From Prevotellaceae bacterium (GTDB lineage Bacteria; Bacteroidota; Bacteroidia; Bacteroidales; Paludibacteraceae), in assembly GCA_031290375.1 (NCBI GenBank), contig JAITNR010000044.1, forward strand, positions 1-5,701: a DNA stretch of 5,701 nucleotides, in the 5' to 3' direction. Of the stretch, positions 5,528-5,701 are shown piece by piece. Position numbers and translations under genes: made by a program. Position 1 is the first letter of the stretch. Every line of letters begins with the position of its first letter. The notes below the pieces were generated by a model that did not search any database, was not told the origin of the DNA, and was given only the letters and a program-made list of their open reading frames with translations.

Positions 5528-5701
5528 TCATTTTTTGATTTTTTCGAGTAGTTCTACCGTAGCTTTAGTTGTCTCAGCCGGTTACCATTTGTCGTTTATT
5601 TTTACAGATTTGATTTCAGATAGCATTTTCAAAAAATCGGTAACGGAATATTTTTTATTTAGTTCGTGCTTACGCAAGAGTTGCAAAATATAATAATACC
5701 A
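5528..5701 (-). pseudogene. 3' end of a probable DDE transposase gene with an in-frame stop codon, cut by the window edge
   Basis: Reading leftward on the minus strand from the window edge, one frame is open for 39 codons and includes KKYSVTDFLKMLSEIKSV and KINDKW. It then meets TAA (5582-5584) and continues in the same frame for 17 codons (PAETTKATVELLEKIKK) to TGA (5528-5530). The combined stretch, a helix-rich 'F-L-x-x-L-S-x-I-K' segment followed by a Lys/Glu-rich end, resembles the C-terminus of IS4/IS1634-type transposases; this is family resemblance by eye, not a search result. The TAA sits where a single base change would restore a Tyr codon, so this looks like one nonsense mutation in an otherwise continuous tail. 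The alternative is a shorter intact protein ending at 5582. The rest of the gene lies beyond 5701. Confidence 0.45.

Overview
The window looks like chromosomal DNA from a member of the Bacteroidota, probably an uncultured Bacteroidales-like lineage. Four things point there: an AT-rich background, promoter-like boxes of the TTTG / TAnnTTTG type, a signal peptidase I of the long Bacteroidota form beside an OstA-like (LptA-type) protein with a signal peptide, and start codons without clear Shine-Dalgarno sequences. The species cannot be named from this sequence.

Left edge (1-652): the 3' part of a gene for a protein with a Fibrobacter succinogenes major paralogous (FISUMP) C-terminal domain. Its last ~150 coding bases differ in composition from the rest: GC-rich, with half the codons ending in C and nearly all Tyr codons being TAC. 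They carry the pattern expected of a variable region written by a diversity-generating retroelement (DGR), in which AAC codons of a template become NNC. A small perfect hairpin with a GAA loop lies 26 bases after the stop codon, where DGR target sites often have one. No reverse transcriptase, accessory gene or template repeat is in the window, so a DGR would have to act from upstream or elsewhere in the genome.

Intergenic 653-1162: no convincing gene. It holds small hairpins, a roughly 95-bp imperfect AT-rich palindrome, and two candidate Bacteroidota promoters before the next gene, with a hairpin between them.

Centre (1163-5269): three co-directional genes with gaps of 73 and 26 bp, probably one operon. 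They encode an exported OstA-like protein (envelope/LPS transport type), signal peptidase I (lepB), and 2-C-methyl-D-erythritol 2,4-cyclodiphosphate synthase (ispF, isoprenoid precursors). All serve envelope biogenesis or housekeeping: lipopolysaccharide handling, removal of signal peptides, and isoprenoids for quinones and the undecaprenyl carrier.

Right edge (5270-5701): a cluster of short repeats: a palindrome over the ispF stop codon, two hairpins sharing a 13-bp direct repeat, and an 18-bp perfect inverted repeat around two microsatellites. It is followed by the minus-strand 3' end of what looks like a decayed transposase gene interrupted by a stop codon. The housekeeping operon is therefore flanked on both sides by mobile or variable DNA.
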